DNA from: Endomychus coccineus
Lineage: Eukaryota; Arthropoda; Insecta; Coleoptera; Endomychidae
Assembly (NCBI GenBank): GCA_958510875.1
Contig: OY294070.1
Coordinates: 46,913,576-46,977,575, forward strand
Direction: 5' to 3'
DNA: 64,000 nucleotides
Made by a program: the position numbers and the translations under genes. Below, piece by piece: positions 54,792 through 63,587 of the stretch. Below the pieces are notes generated by a model. The model searched no databases. It was not told where the DNA came from and saw only the letters and a program-made list of their open reading frames with translations. Numbering within the stretch: position 1 is the stretch's first letter; every line of letters begins with the position of its first letter.

Positions 54792-57404
54792 GTGGAGTCA
54801 AGTCAAGAAAATCTGAACAAACATTCTGATGAATGTAAAAATGTAAACAACACAAAAAATATTCTTCCAAAAGAGAACGATGAAATATTATCTTTTAAAA
54901 ATTTTTCCCATAAAATTGAGGTTCCTTTTGTAATATATGCAGATTTGGAAAGTATTTTGATGAATCATACCGATAATACTATTTCCAATACCAGAAAATA
55001 TCAAAAACACGAACCATTCAGTATCGCTTATTATTTAAAATGTTCCTATGATGACTCATTGTCTAAATTTTCTTCTTATACTGGTCAAGATTGTCAAATC
55101 TGGTTTGTGAAACAACTGAAAGATATTGCTTTTGAACTGAAGGAAATATTTTCAAATGTTGTACCTATAAGAATGTCCTCACATGATAGATATACGTATG
55201 ACACTTCAGTAATTTGTCACATTTGTGAAAAACCAATTTTATCTAGTGCAGAAAAGGTTAGAGATCACTGTCATTTCACTGGGAAATATCGAGGTCCTGC
55301 ACATTCAAATTGTAATTTACAATTCAAAAATGTAAACACAATTCCTGTAATTTTCCATAACCTCAGTGGATATGACAGTCACTTTATCATTAAACCTCTC
55401 AGTACGGAAATGAAAGGAAATTTGTCTCCTACCTGTTAATAAGGAGAAATATATTTCCTTTACAAAGTATGTTGAAGGATCCAATATATGTTTTAGGTTT
55501 TTTGATTCTTTTCGATTCATGCCGAGCAGTTTGGAAAAGTTGTCATCTTATTTGAATGATGAACAAAAAATTGTAACAAAAAAATATTTTAATGAAATTG
55601 AAAAATTCAAATTGGTCACGAGGAAGGGTGTTTTTCCATATGAATACTTAGATTCATGGGAAAAATTACAAGACAACATTTTACCTTCTCGTGACAAATT
55701 TTATAGTAAATTAAGTCAGTCGGAAATTTCATTAAGCGATTATCAGCATGCCGAGAATGTTTGGAAGATTTTCAAAATTCAAAATTTAAGAGAATATTCA
55801 GAATTATACTTGAAAACGGATGTTTTGTTATTGACAGATATTTTTGAGAATTTTAGAAAGACTTGTTATAGTACATATGGTTTAGATAGTTTGCATTATT
55901 CCACTACTCCCGGCTTGGCATTGACAGTTGCTTGAAAATAACACAGGTAAAATTGGAATTAATTACCGACGTGAATATGATTATGTTTATTGAGAAAGGA
56001 ATCAGAGGAGGAATATCACAATGCTCAAACCGATATGGAAAAGCTAACAATAAATATATGAATGAGTATAATTCTGAAGAAGAATCATCTTATTTAATGT
56101 ATTTTGATGTTAACAATCTTTATGGTGCAGCAATGTGTTATCCTCTTCCAACTGGAGATTTTACGTGGGTAGCAGTTGATAATATTTCTGCAGAAAACAT
56201 TCTCAATATAAGTGATACTAGTGAAATTGGATATATTTTGGAAGTAGATCTTCATTATCCTAAAAGTTTGTTCAATTATCATAAAGATTTACCTCTTTGC
56301 CCTCAACATTTAGTTCCACCTGTAGCTATTTCGGAAATTCCAAAATTGTTAACTACCTTATATAATAAGGAAAAATATGTGATTCATTATAGAAATTTAC
56401 AGCAAGTTCTCAAATTGGGATTGAAACTGCAGAAAGTTCATCGTTGCTTGAAATTTAGACAATCTCAATGGCTAAAGAAATATATTGATCTCAATACCAA
56501 TTTGAGGAAACAAAGCTCGAATGATTTTGAAAAGAATTTTTATAAATTAATGAATAACGCTCCTTTTGGAAAAACCATAGAGAATGTGAGAAAATATAAA
56601 GATGTGGAATTGGTAACTAAATGGAAAGGGAGGTATGGGGCAAATTATTACATTTCTCAACCAAACTGTGATAATGTTGAAATTTTTGGCGAAAACATGA
56701 TATTAATTGAAATGAAAAGGTTAAAAGTGTATTTTAATAAGCCCATATACGCAGGTATGGCAATTTTGGATGTTTCAAAAACTATTTTATATGATTTTCA
56801 TTATAATTACATCAGAGAAAAATTTCAAAACAATGTTAAATTATTGTACACTGATACTGATAGTTTAATATATCAATTTTATGTTGATGATATTTACGAA
56901 TGTATCAAGCATGATATTCATATGTTTGATACATCAGACTATCAACCTAACAATATTTATAATATTCCTCTTTGTAATAAAAAGGTGATAGGACTAATGA
57001 AGGATGAAAACAATGGTATTATCATGACTGAATTCATTGGATTGCGTTCCAAACTGTATTGTTTCAAACTAGATTCTGATAAAAATGAAAAACTTAAGAA
57101 AATTGCAAAATTAGTTGAAAATAAGTACAGTTAAAATTTTATTGAACAATTTGGTTCAAATTTTGGAATTACAAAAAAAGCAAAGGGTATAACATCAGCA
57201 TCATTACGACAAATAACTTTTGAAGACTATTATAACTGTTTAATGTATAAAACAAATGTTGATGTTGTACAAAATATGATTGTTTCAAAAAAACATGAGG
57301 TATTTACTGTTAATCAAATTAAAACTGATTTAAATCCCTTTGACGATAAAAGGATTGTGAATTATGTATATACAGATACTATTCCATGGGGATTTAATGA
57401 TTAA
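54792..57404 (+). pseudogene. protein-primed family B DNA polymerase, Polinton-like copy C (two frameshifts, one stop)
   Basis: The readable part starts inside the zinc finger (SQENLNKHSDEC), so the N-terminal domain present in copy B is missing or in an unseen exon. Exo I VIYADLESIL (54940); endonuclease VII-like CHICEKP...KVRDHCHFTGKYRG..C (55220-55320); Exo II FHNLSGYDSHFI; a one-base frameshift at about 55420; YLDSWEKL and [16 protein letters not shown]; a second frameshift at about 55930; [15 protein letters not shown]; motif [14 protein letters not shown] (56098); motif [15 protein letters not shown] (56550); motif [10 protein letters not shown] (56850); [10 protein letters not shown]; a TAA at 57132; then the conserved C-terminus AKGITSAS...DDKRIVNY to the stop at 57404. 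All polymerase motifs are intact. About 860 residues remain. Confidence 0.8.
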
Positions 57405-57540
57405 TGATTTGTTGAAACATCTTTTGTCTTGGTTATCTCTCTCACTGTAATAACAATAGCAACTATATAGAATGTAAGATTTTTTATTATTTTTGAATAA
57501 GTTTATTGTTATTATACGTTTTTTTTTTTCTTTATTGTAG

Positions 57541-58123
57541 AATAGTTCTGTGATTATTCAACCTAAATTCATTGAAATTGGAGAATTCTTTGTAAAAAGT
57601 AAAAAGGTATTTTTGTTTTATTGCAATTTTATATGCATCTCTAATTTCTTTTCTTTCTTTCTCTCTCTCTCAGATTGATAAATTGGAAGAAATTTGCCTT
57701 AATAGAGAACGAGCAGGTAATAATAATATTGGTTATTTGAAGCAAATCAGGAAAATTAAGCCACATCAGCTACAAAAAAATTTGAATGGGACAAATTATT
57801 GCTACTTTTGTCAAAAATATTTCTGCTACTGCACCAATTCGCTTTATCAACACAGAGTTGTTTCTGTTGATAATAATAATATTGACAATCTAACGGAAGA
57901 AGAGAGAAAATATATTATTAATCATTTTTCTGGAGATGGTGATAAAGATCTTGAGGAACTAACTGAAAACCAGAGGAAACAAGTAGAGTTGCATAATTTT
58001 ATGAAAAATTTGTTGTGTTCCAACTGCTACAAATTCAGTTGTATTTGCCAAATTCAAAAGACAATAGACGTTCTTGTAGATGAATTACAGTGTAAGGAGG
58101 AAATTAAAGATTCCTCCTTCTAA
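57541..58123 (+). CDS. probable spliced gene with twin CxxCx4CxC motifs (copy C)
   Basis: The main frame (57674-58123) has no ATG near its start. It is preceded by a pyrimidine-rich acceptor (TTTCTCTCTCTCTCTCAG|ATTGAT) and, 67 bases earlier, by a donor (AAAAAG|GTATTT) ending a 66-base segment that is open in the same phase (57541-57606) and itself follows TTTATTGTAG. The first coding exon upstream is not certain. The protein has KINRE/KIKPHQLQKNLNG, then CYFCQKYFCYC and, 75 residues on, CSNCYKFSCIC, the same CxxCx4CxC layout twice, joined by an acidic helical linker (LTEEERKYIINHFSGDGDKD). A zinc-binding role is inferred. The family is unknown to me. Confidence 0.5.
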
Positions 58124-58180
58124 CATCAATCAAAAGTCTATATATTTTCGGTTTATCAAAACACACAATCATTTTTTGTT

Positions 58181-58438
58181 ATGATAATATACGATAGAGA
58201 TCAATTAAAAGAACTACGTTATGAGTTTGTTGGTAATGTAGCAGATCATTTATTTTTGTATCAAAGACAACCCTTTTTGGATGAGGAATGGATATTAATG
58301 GAGGAAAGATATAAACAGGCTAAAGAAAATTACATAATTGGAAAAGACCATTATCGATGGGTGAAATCAAATAATAATTACAATAAGAATATTTGGAACT
58401 ATTACAATTCCAGAAACAAGAGGAAGAATCAAAATTAA
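58181..58438 (+). CDS. small hypothetical protein of copy C
   Basis: An 85-residue open frame from the ATG at 58181, rich in Tyr, Asn, Lys and Glu. It reads MIIYDRDQLKELRYEF, a short hydrophobic patch VADHLFLYQRQPFL, a helix EEWILMEERYKQAKENY and an Asn/Lys/Arg tail (NNNYNKNIWNYYNSRNKRK). It has no TM segment or signal. It lies 57 bases after the preceding gene and 54 before the next, all on the plus strand, as in a compact viral-type gene block. Function unknown. Confidence 0.5.
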   Translation: MIIYDRDQLKELRYEFVGNVADHLFLYQRQPFLDEEWILMEERYKQAKENYIIGKDHYRWVKSNNNYNKNIWNYYNSRNKRKNQN

Positions 58439-58492
58439 CGATCATTAAATGAAAATTCGTATAAAGTAGTAATAACCAATCAGTTTGTGAGA

Positions 58493-59152
58493 ATGTCGTC
58501 GTCGTCGTCATCGTTGCTATTGTCCCAGTTATACAATAGTTTTGTTCGCAGTGTGCTAACCAGCGTTTACGATGCAAAAAAATTCGTAAACGTATGTTGT
58601 CCGAGTTTGATGAAATATGTGGAAAAATTACAATTACCATCTGAAAATTGGTTAATCGCTGGAGAATTTATAACGTTCATTATTGGAGCAGCAACAGTAG
58701 TCACCTCAACCAATTGTGGACATGTTGATATTTTATATTTCGGAGGAGATTTCGATCCACCTGAAGAAGATTGGGAGATAATTGATATGAATGTTGAAAA
58801 CGAATTCATATATCAACATAGAAGATTGAATTTTTCGTTACACCAAATTTCAGGTATCGTTCCGAAACCAAGATCTTACCTACTAGATTGTTTCAGAGTG
58901 CTACAACGTTCTGAAATTGATTTTTATCGGATTGCACTTCTACCATACAGGTGTGAAATAATGGATCTGCGTAACATACGGAAAGATACTCCCAATTCCT
59001 TTGACGTTAAGGTGCTTCAAATGCTTTGTGGGAGAAAGGGTGAAGACAACTATAAAAAAAGTTCAACACATCCACCACTACCAACATTACAAATTTTGTG
59101 TTTCAACGTTCTCTTTCAAAATTTCGATAATATCAAAGAAATATGCCAGTAA
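58493..59152 (+). CDS. 219-aa protein of copy C, unknown (weak nucleotidyltransferase-like pattern)
   Basis: The ATG at 58493 starts MSSSSSSLLLSQLYNSFVR. Residues 50-80 read WLIAGEFITFIIGAATVVTS, followed by TNCGHVDILYFGGDFD. The h-G-x-hhhhhhG...hDIhhFG pattern loosely resembles the core of nucleotidyltransferase-fold proteins, but the catalytic GS and paired acids are not clearly there, so this is a hint only. Residues 105-170 form a conserved-looking block (HRRLNFSLHQISGIVPKPRS; LLPYRCEIMDLRNIRKDTPN; FDVKVLQML). The gene is fully open, unusual among the decayed genes around it. No signal peptide is seen. Confidence 0.55.
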   Translation: MSSSSSSLLLSQLYNSFVRSVLTSVYDAKKFVNVCCPSLMKYVEKLQLPSENWLIAGEFITFIIGAATVVTSTNCGHVDILYFGGDFDPPEEDWEIIDMNVENEFIYQHRRLNFSLHQISGIVPKPRSYLLDCFRVLQRSEIDFYRIALLPYRCEIMDLRNIRKDTPNSFDVKVLQMLCGRKGEDNYKKSSTHPPLPTLQILCFNVLFQNFDNIKEICQ

Positions 59153-59535
59153 CAATAAAACTAGAGTATTCCACATACAAAGGTGAATCAGACATTTCCA
59201 TGTATTGTATGTGATTTCAAAAGAATGAGTGGTTTCAAACACACACACACACACATTCACTCTTCATACTTTGACTATGAAGAGAAAAAAAAATTGTGTA
59301 TTATGATAGTGCGTGTGTGTACACTTTTGTGCTATGACATTAATTTAACATTTGTAAACGCTATTAACATAAGCATAGATAATATTAGTATGTAAGTGTA
59401 AAATCAATAGATTATCATTATTAGTTATCACTGAAAATAGAAATCTTCTCAAGTTTTAGTTAACTTTAAAGATACTGTAGTGTAGTAGTTGTAGTAGTAG
59501 TATACGTTTTTAATCAATCACACACAAAAAACAAA
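59153..59535. other. spacer with short CA microsatellite
   Basis: A (CA)n run lies at 59239-59256. Two short frames cross the region but lack features. A possible leader for the next gene contains a GTAGTAGTAGTA microsatellite at 59485-59500. Confidence 0.35.
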
Positions 59536-59757
59536 ATGGAACAATTTGTATTGGAATATCTCAAAAACCTTGAGACGTACAAATTAAGAAGTTTATGGAA
59601 TCAAATACCAAAACACATTCAATCTGAATTGTATGAATTTATGATACCATGTACGAAACATTATAAATTTTCCGGTGGAAATGATGAAATTGATGGACCT
59701 GTACCTCCTAAAATTAGATGTCCACTTTGTATAAAAGATTGGAAAACTAAAATCTAA
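59536..59757 (+). CDS. 73-aa miniprotein with C-terminal CPLC (copy C)
   Basis: The ATG at 59536 follows an ACAAA context. The protein is MEQFVLEYLKNLETYKLRSL..., an amphipathic helical first half, then MIPCTKHYKF and IRCPLCIKDWKTKI at the end. Two Cys pairs could bind a metal with the His, but the set is incomplete. It is codirectional with its neighbours. Function unknown. Confidence 0.5.
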   Translation: MEQFVLEYLKNLETYKLRSLWNQIPKHIQSELYEFMIPCTKHYKFSGGNDEIDGPVPPKIRCPLCIKDWKTKI

Positions 59758-59894
59758 ACGAGATTCAAGTTTCATCACCTACACCATAAACATCTTCATC
59801 AAAACACCTACTCACAACGTTAAACAGTAAATTTCACACAAATTATTTATTAATATATAATAAAAAAATTGTTTTTTTCTTCTTTTACAGTAAT

Positions 59895-60101
59895 ATGAGT
59901 AGAGGCAGCAACCTCAGTTATGGAAAGCAACTTCAACGATTGAATCAACTTAACAAAGAAATGGAAATTATGAGGGAACGTATCAAGAATCATCATGTTA
60001 AAGGACAACTTGAACAATGGACTCTCAAATATGAAAAACTTAAAAAACATATTATATTCGAGTCTGTAACTAAAAGTTTCTCTGAAATAAAAATACAATA
60101 G
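59895..60101 (+). CDS. 68-aa coiled-coil miniprotein (copy C)
   Basis: The ATG at 59895 lies six bases after a strong acceptor (TTTTTTTCTTCTTTTACAG), so the gene probably has an intron in its 5' UTR or is a downstream exon. The protein reads SYGKQLQRLNQLNKEMEIMR, then KGQLEQWTLKYEKLKKHI: heptad-like Leu/Ile spacing over residues 10-55 indicates a coiled coil. An AATAAA at 60088-60093, overlapping the last codons, may be its polyadenylation signal. Function unknown. Confidence 0.5.
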   Translation: MSRGSNLSYGKQLQRLNQLNKEMEIMRERIKNHHVKGQLEQWTLKYEKLKKHIIFESVTKSFSEIKIQ

Positions 60102-60224
60102 AATGTTTACATTTCTTTATTATTTGAAAACCTAACAATACAGTATTTCAAAACATCTTTAAATTAATTACATAACAAAAAAAAAGTTATCAATATATCT
60201 CATCCAAATTATCACTAAAGTACA

Positions 60225-60383
60225 TTATTCAGTCTTTTGGATAATAATAGTTGGTCTTTTAGGGTGTTTCTCACCATAGATTCTCTTTACATAATTTTCA
60301 TGTGCACAAGGAAAACACTCCAGATTAGGATGGTCTGTTTCACCACCACATTTTTTACACTTATATTCTACCGGGATTGGCAT
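60225..60383 (-). CDS. 52-aa zinc-ribbon-like miniprotein (copy C, minus strand)
   Basis: A short minus-strand frame with an ATG at 60383 and a TAA at 60225-60227. It starts MPIPVEYKCKKCGGETDHP and continues LECFPCAHENYV, so two CxxC pairs are separated by 10 residues, the geometry of a small zinc ribbon. The tail is basic (KRIYGEKHPKRPTIII). It converges with the plus-strand coiled-coil gene ending at 60101. It is easily missed because of its length. A nucleic-acid or protein-binding zinc ribbon is inference. Confidence 0.5.
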   Translation of the reverse strand: MPIPVEYKCKKCGGETDHPNLECFPCAHENYVKRIYGEKHPKRPTIIIQKTE

Positions 60384-60464
60384 TATTTCAAATTAGACTG
60401 TTTATACTAGTTTAAATTCAAACCTTCTAACTTAAGCAGAATGACTTTCCTTTCCAATTATTCA

Positions 60465-60650
60465 ACAATTTATAAAAAATAAAATGGAGACAACAAAGAT
60501 ATTTGAAACATGTACGTACATCTATGAATCAACAAGTAGAACTAATTTTATAACAATTTACGAAAAATAAAAATGGAGACAACAAAGATATTTGAAACAT
60601 GTACGTACATCTATGAATCAACAAATAGAACTAATTTTAGAATGCAGATT
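60465..60650 (+). repeat. 89-bp tandem dimer near the right end of copy C
   Basis: ATGGAGACAACAAAGATATT begins at 60484 and again at 60573 (period 89), with TGTACGTACATCTATGAATC in both units. Identity is about 97% by eye, so the duplication is recent. It contains the palindrome TGTACGTACA. Confidence 0.75.
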
Positions 60651-60699
60651 ACTCTGAAAATATGTAGTTTAATGTGAAATAAATTATTATTATTATTTG

Positions 60700-61290
60700 A
60701 AATTTGAATGTTTTTATTAAAAACTTCCATGCAATATCCTAATTATAACATCTCATATCATATTTGCTTGATCTTTGTGACCTCGTCAGAGATAATCATA
60801 ACAACAACATATTTGTTTCACCTTTGTGAACCCTCATTGACGTCAACAGAAGAGATAAGAAACCTACAAGTCTTGACAAGAAAATTAAAATTCATAATAT
60901 TTGTTTCACCTTTTGTGACCTCTACTAACATCAACACACAGATAAGAAAATAACAAGTCTCAACAAAATAAAAAATCACTATTTTCAAACTAGTTGCGAG
61001 AAATATAAAAAAATCACCTTGAGATTATTATGGGCGAGGCTGGGTTAGGCTCACCTTTAACTACAATCTAGGTGACATTCTCACCTATAATCAAGGTGAG
61101 GCGGGCACACCCTCTCTGGTCTTTGACGACAACTTCTTCTTCGAGAAGAAGCCTCTGGTCATTGACGACATCTTCTTCTTCTGCAGGAGCCTCTGGTCAT
61201 TGACGACAAAACACAAGAAGTTGGGGTTGGTGGACACAGGCGGATGGAAATGCCATCGAACTGTCCTGGAATCCCGCTTGATATACTACT
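60700..61290 (-). repeat. right terminal inverted repeat / subterminal region of Polinton-like copy C
   Basis: It ends ...GCTTGATATACTACT at 61290; the reverse complement begins AGTAGTATATCAAGCGGGAT and matches the terminus at 26243. Inside are three copies of a 34-36 base unit, GCCTCTGGTCATTGACGACA (61125-61208), where the other terminus has one. Further in lies AGGTGAG/CTCACCTT inverted phrasing, and an approximately 88-base duplication at 60808-60980 (TTTGTTTCACCTTTGTGA). Past 61290 gypsy protease-region coding sequence begins. Confidence 0.6.
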
Positions 61291-62157
61291 CATATAGCGT
61301 GCCCTACATTTTGATCCTTGGTTATTATGGAGTCGGCGTTGTTTGATGTTTTTATTAATCGGTGGTTTATGGGGGAGATTTTGCGACGGTTGAATTTCCG
61401 ATGTTTCCAAGTCGCAAGGAGTCGAGGTCGATGGTTTCAAATGAGGGGCTACTAGTGTCGCGTTTCTCTCAGGGTAGGGTTCGTCCATCACCAGGGGCAA
61501 ATTGATTCCCCTTATCATAACAGTATGATAACCATAATCTAGTACCGCTTCGCATCGTTTCAGGAAATCTCTTCCTAATATGCCATCAGCGTGCATCGGA
61601 AGATACTCTACTACGACTAGATCCAAAGCTTCGTTACGCCGGTACTTACTGTATTCCATCTCGCAATTTATTAAGCCCTGAGATCGCATCTCTTTGCCTG
61701 AGATTCCGACTAATTGGATATCACCCGGCAGTATTACTGTCCTATCTGGTACCCTTGCGGCTCTGATAAGCGATAGGGCCGACCCTGTATCAATACAGAA
61801 ACTTCGTAAATGCCCATTTAATCGCACTTCCAAATTAGTCGGGCTAGCCATATACTCTAATCCATCTAAGCAAGGCACTACCCACTTCCTTGAGTCGAAC
61901 GGGCCCTCGACGTTTTTAACCGGAGTCAGGGCCAGCCGTGGAGATTTGCTAGGCCTCGCTCCGCTCCGCTCAACTATTGTCCATTCCGATAAGTCCTCAA
62001 TTACCTCCCCGACCTTGTTCTCTGGAGTGTGAGAACAAGGTCGCGTTAGTTTAACGCCGGCTTCGATGTTGTCGAGGTCAGTGGCGTCCTGTTCGGAACT
62101 TTCGAAGGCCTGTTCCTTCCTCCACCATTTCGATTCCAGGTTTGACCCCTCGGGCAA
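61291..62157 (-). pseudogene. Ty3/gypsy aspartic protease region, interrupted by the Polinton terminus
   Basis: The minus frame starting at 62157 overlaps the end of gag by 112 bases in another frame, as with ribosomal frameshifting in this superfamily. It contains NGHLRSFCIDTGSALSLIRA (DTGS active site, about residue 119) and HADGILGRDFLKRCEAVLDY (the ILGRDFL motif). A Pro/Asn-rich linker follows. At 61290 the reading runs into the Polinton-like terminus, which supplies the last 43 codons before a chance stop at 61159. RT is therefore cut off here. Confidence 0.7.
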
Positions 62158-62924
62158 TTACGACGTATGTGCCCTGATTCGCGACACCCATAGCAGTTGA
62201 ACGGCTGGAATTTCTTGCTATTCGAACAGTCCGGTCTTATATGGCCGTCTTTCCCGCACCCATAGCAACGTGGTGGCTCCCTTTGCGCGTATAAACTTAT
62301 CGCGGGCCCTATCTTGGCCTTCATAAATTTTTCGTTCAATTCACACTGCTGGGTCAATTCGCCGGCCCTATCTAAAGTTAGGTTCGGCTCTCTCATTAGC
62401 ACCGCCCCTACCTCTCTCATTAATTCTCGCCGGAGCCCCGTCCGAAATTGTGTCAACATCACTGACTCCATTTTCTTCTCCAGGCCGGGGATTTCCTCGG
62501 CCTTGGCATTCAGCATATCTTCCTCCAGGGCCTCCGCCCCGAAATGCTGTATTCTGGATAGGAATTCAGCTACTGACTCGTCGAGTCTTTGACTACATTT
62601 GGCCAGCTTAGCCATGTACTCTCCAGGGATAGTTTTGGGCGCAAATCGCGCTATCATCGTATCTTTAAAATCTTCGTAGTCCATATTTGCCATCTGAGTT
62701 TTGGCCTTGTAAAACACACGGGCTTCCCCCGTTAATCGATATCTTATTATTTTGAGCGATTTATCTTTGGACCATCCATCCAACTCGGCCCGTTCTTCGA
62801 CGCGCTCAAAGTAATCTTTGACATCCTCCTTTCCTGAGAACGAAGCGACAGTTCCGGCCAACATGCCCAAAGACATGTTCGACCCAGTTGCCCCGGACTG
62901 ATTGACGTTTTGTGCGGCTTCCAT
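62046..62924 (-). CDS. Ty3/gypsy Gag with two CCHC knuckles, intact
   Basis: 292 residues from the ATG at 62924. Residues 27-190 are a retrotransposon Gag (capsid) core: FSGKEDVKDYFERVEERAEL, KIIRYRLTGEARVFYKA, MIARFAPKTIPGEYMAKLAK and QRLDESVAEFLSRIQHFGAE. Knuckles at 224-237 (CYGCGKDGHIRPDC) and 248-261 (CYGCRESGHIRRNC) bind the genomic RNA. A basic tail overlaps the protease frame. The frame is uninterrupted and the leader and primer site are preserved upstream, so this half of the element is young, in contrast to the missing pol. Confidence 0.8.
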   Translation of the reverse strand: MEAAQNVNQSGATGSNMSLGMLAGTVASFSGKEDVKDYFERVEERAELDGWSKDKSLKIIRYRLTGEARVFYKAKTQMANMDYEDFKDTMIARFAPKTIPGEYMAKLAKCSQRLDESVAEFLSRIQHFGAEALEEDMLNAKAEEIPGLEKKMESVMLTQFRTGLRRELMREVGAVLMREPNLTLDRAGELTQQCELNEKFMKAKIGPAISLYAQREPPRCYGCGKDGHIRPDCSNSKKFQPFNCYGCRESGHIRRNCPRGQTWNRNGGGRNRPSKVPNRTPLTSTTSKPALN

Positions 62925-63566
62925 TATATCAGAGGGGGTCAGTACTATAGATAAGTCCTACCTTAACACAGATCTATTCCCTTCTGAAACTTAGCGTAAA
63001 TACTAACAAAAAAAAACTGAAAAGGGAATCCTAATGCTCGATGATTTTAAGCTTTCAGTTACTTATAATGTTTCTACCTGTATACCTATCGGCTCTCCTG
63101 CACCCTGCTTCGTTTACAAGTGTTAGCCCCACCTCCTATTCTGAAATTCTGACACACAAAAAAAAAAAAAATCTTCGCTATGTTCGAATTTCTGGTCCCA
63201 GAACAGCTAGCTCCGAATTCTTCGCCTGGGACGTTTGCCCAATACAATATCAAACAACAAATATTTCCTGTTAAGCAGAAAACCACTAAGCAAAAATGAA
63301 GCTCCTAATTAATTGAAGAGTTCACCCTGTCTAGATCATTTGTTTCACAATGGCAATTTGTAAATATGCAATTCATAAAATTGCTACCATACGGATATTA
63401 TGCTGCTCTCGTCAAATTCCTTGAATATCACCTTACAGCTCATACGTATTCGCAATTATGTTAATCTTTACACTTGGATAATACAATTTAATTCTTATAA
63501 CCTCTTAATACAGCGTGAATTTTTTAATGCGGAATATAAAGAGTGTTGTTTTACCTCTAAATTCGC
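62925..63566 (-). other. gypsy leader between primer site and gag
   Basis: About 640 bases of untranslated leader on the minus strand, AT-rich with an A/T homopolymer at 63158-63170. Short frames in it are not supported. Confidence 0.45.
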
Positions 63567-63584
63567 ATCCCACCGCTGCCACCA
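63567..63584 (-). other. tRNA-Leu primer binding site of the Ty3/gypsy element
   Basis: The minus strand reads TGGTGGCAGCGGTGGGAT, complementary to the 3' end of a cytosolic tRNA-Leu (…ATCCCACCGCTGCCACCA). It lies 3 bases inside the LTR end (63588). Priming by tRNA-Leu is known for some insect gypsy-group elements. Confidence 0.75.
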
Positions 63585-63587
63585 ATT

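Noticed and set aside
57683..57685. TTG as the start of the twin-Cys protein
   Set aside because: The codon lies just inside a strong splice acceptor and the frame continues upstream across a plausible intron.
54792..60383. Bidnavirus or densovirus origin of copy C
   Set aside because: PolB would fit a bidnavirus, but no parvovirus-type NS1 helicase or capsid motif is visible and the terminus is Polinton-like.
26243..61290. One 35-kb Polinton bounded by the two AGTAGTATA termini
   Set aside because: The six bases outside the ends differ (CTAGTT and CATATA), the span contains two PolB genes in the same orientation, and the termini differ by about 20%.
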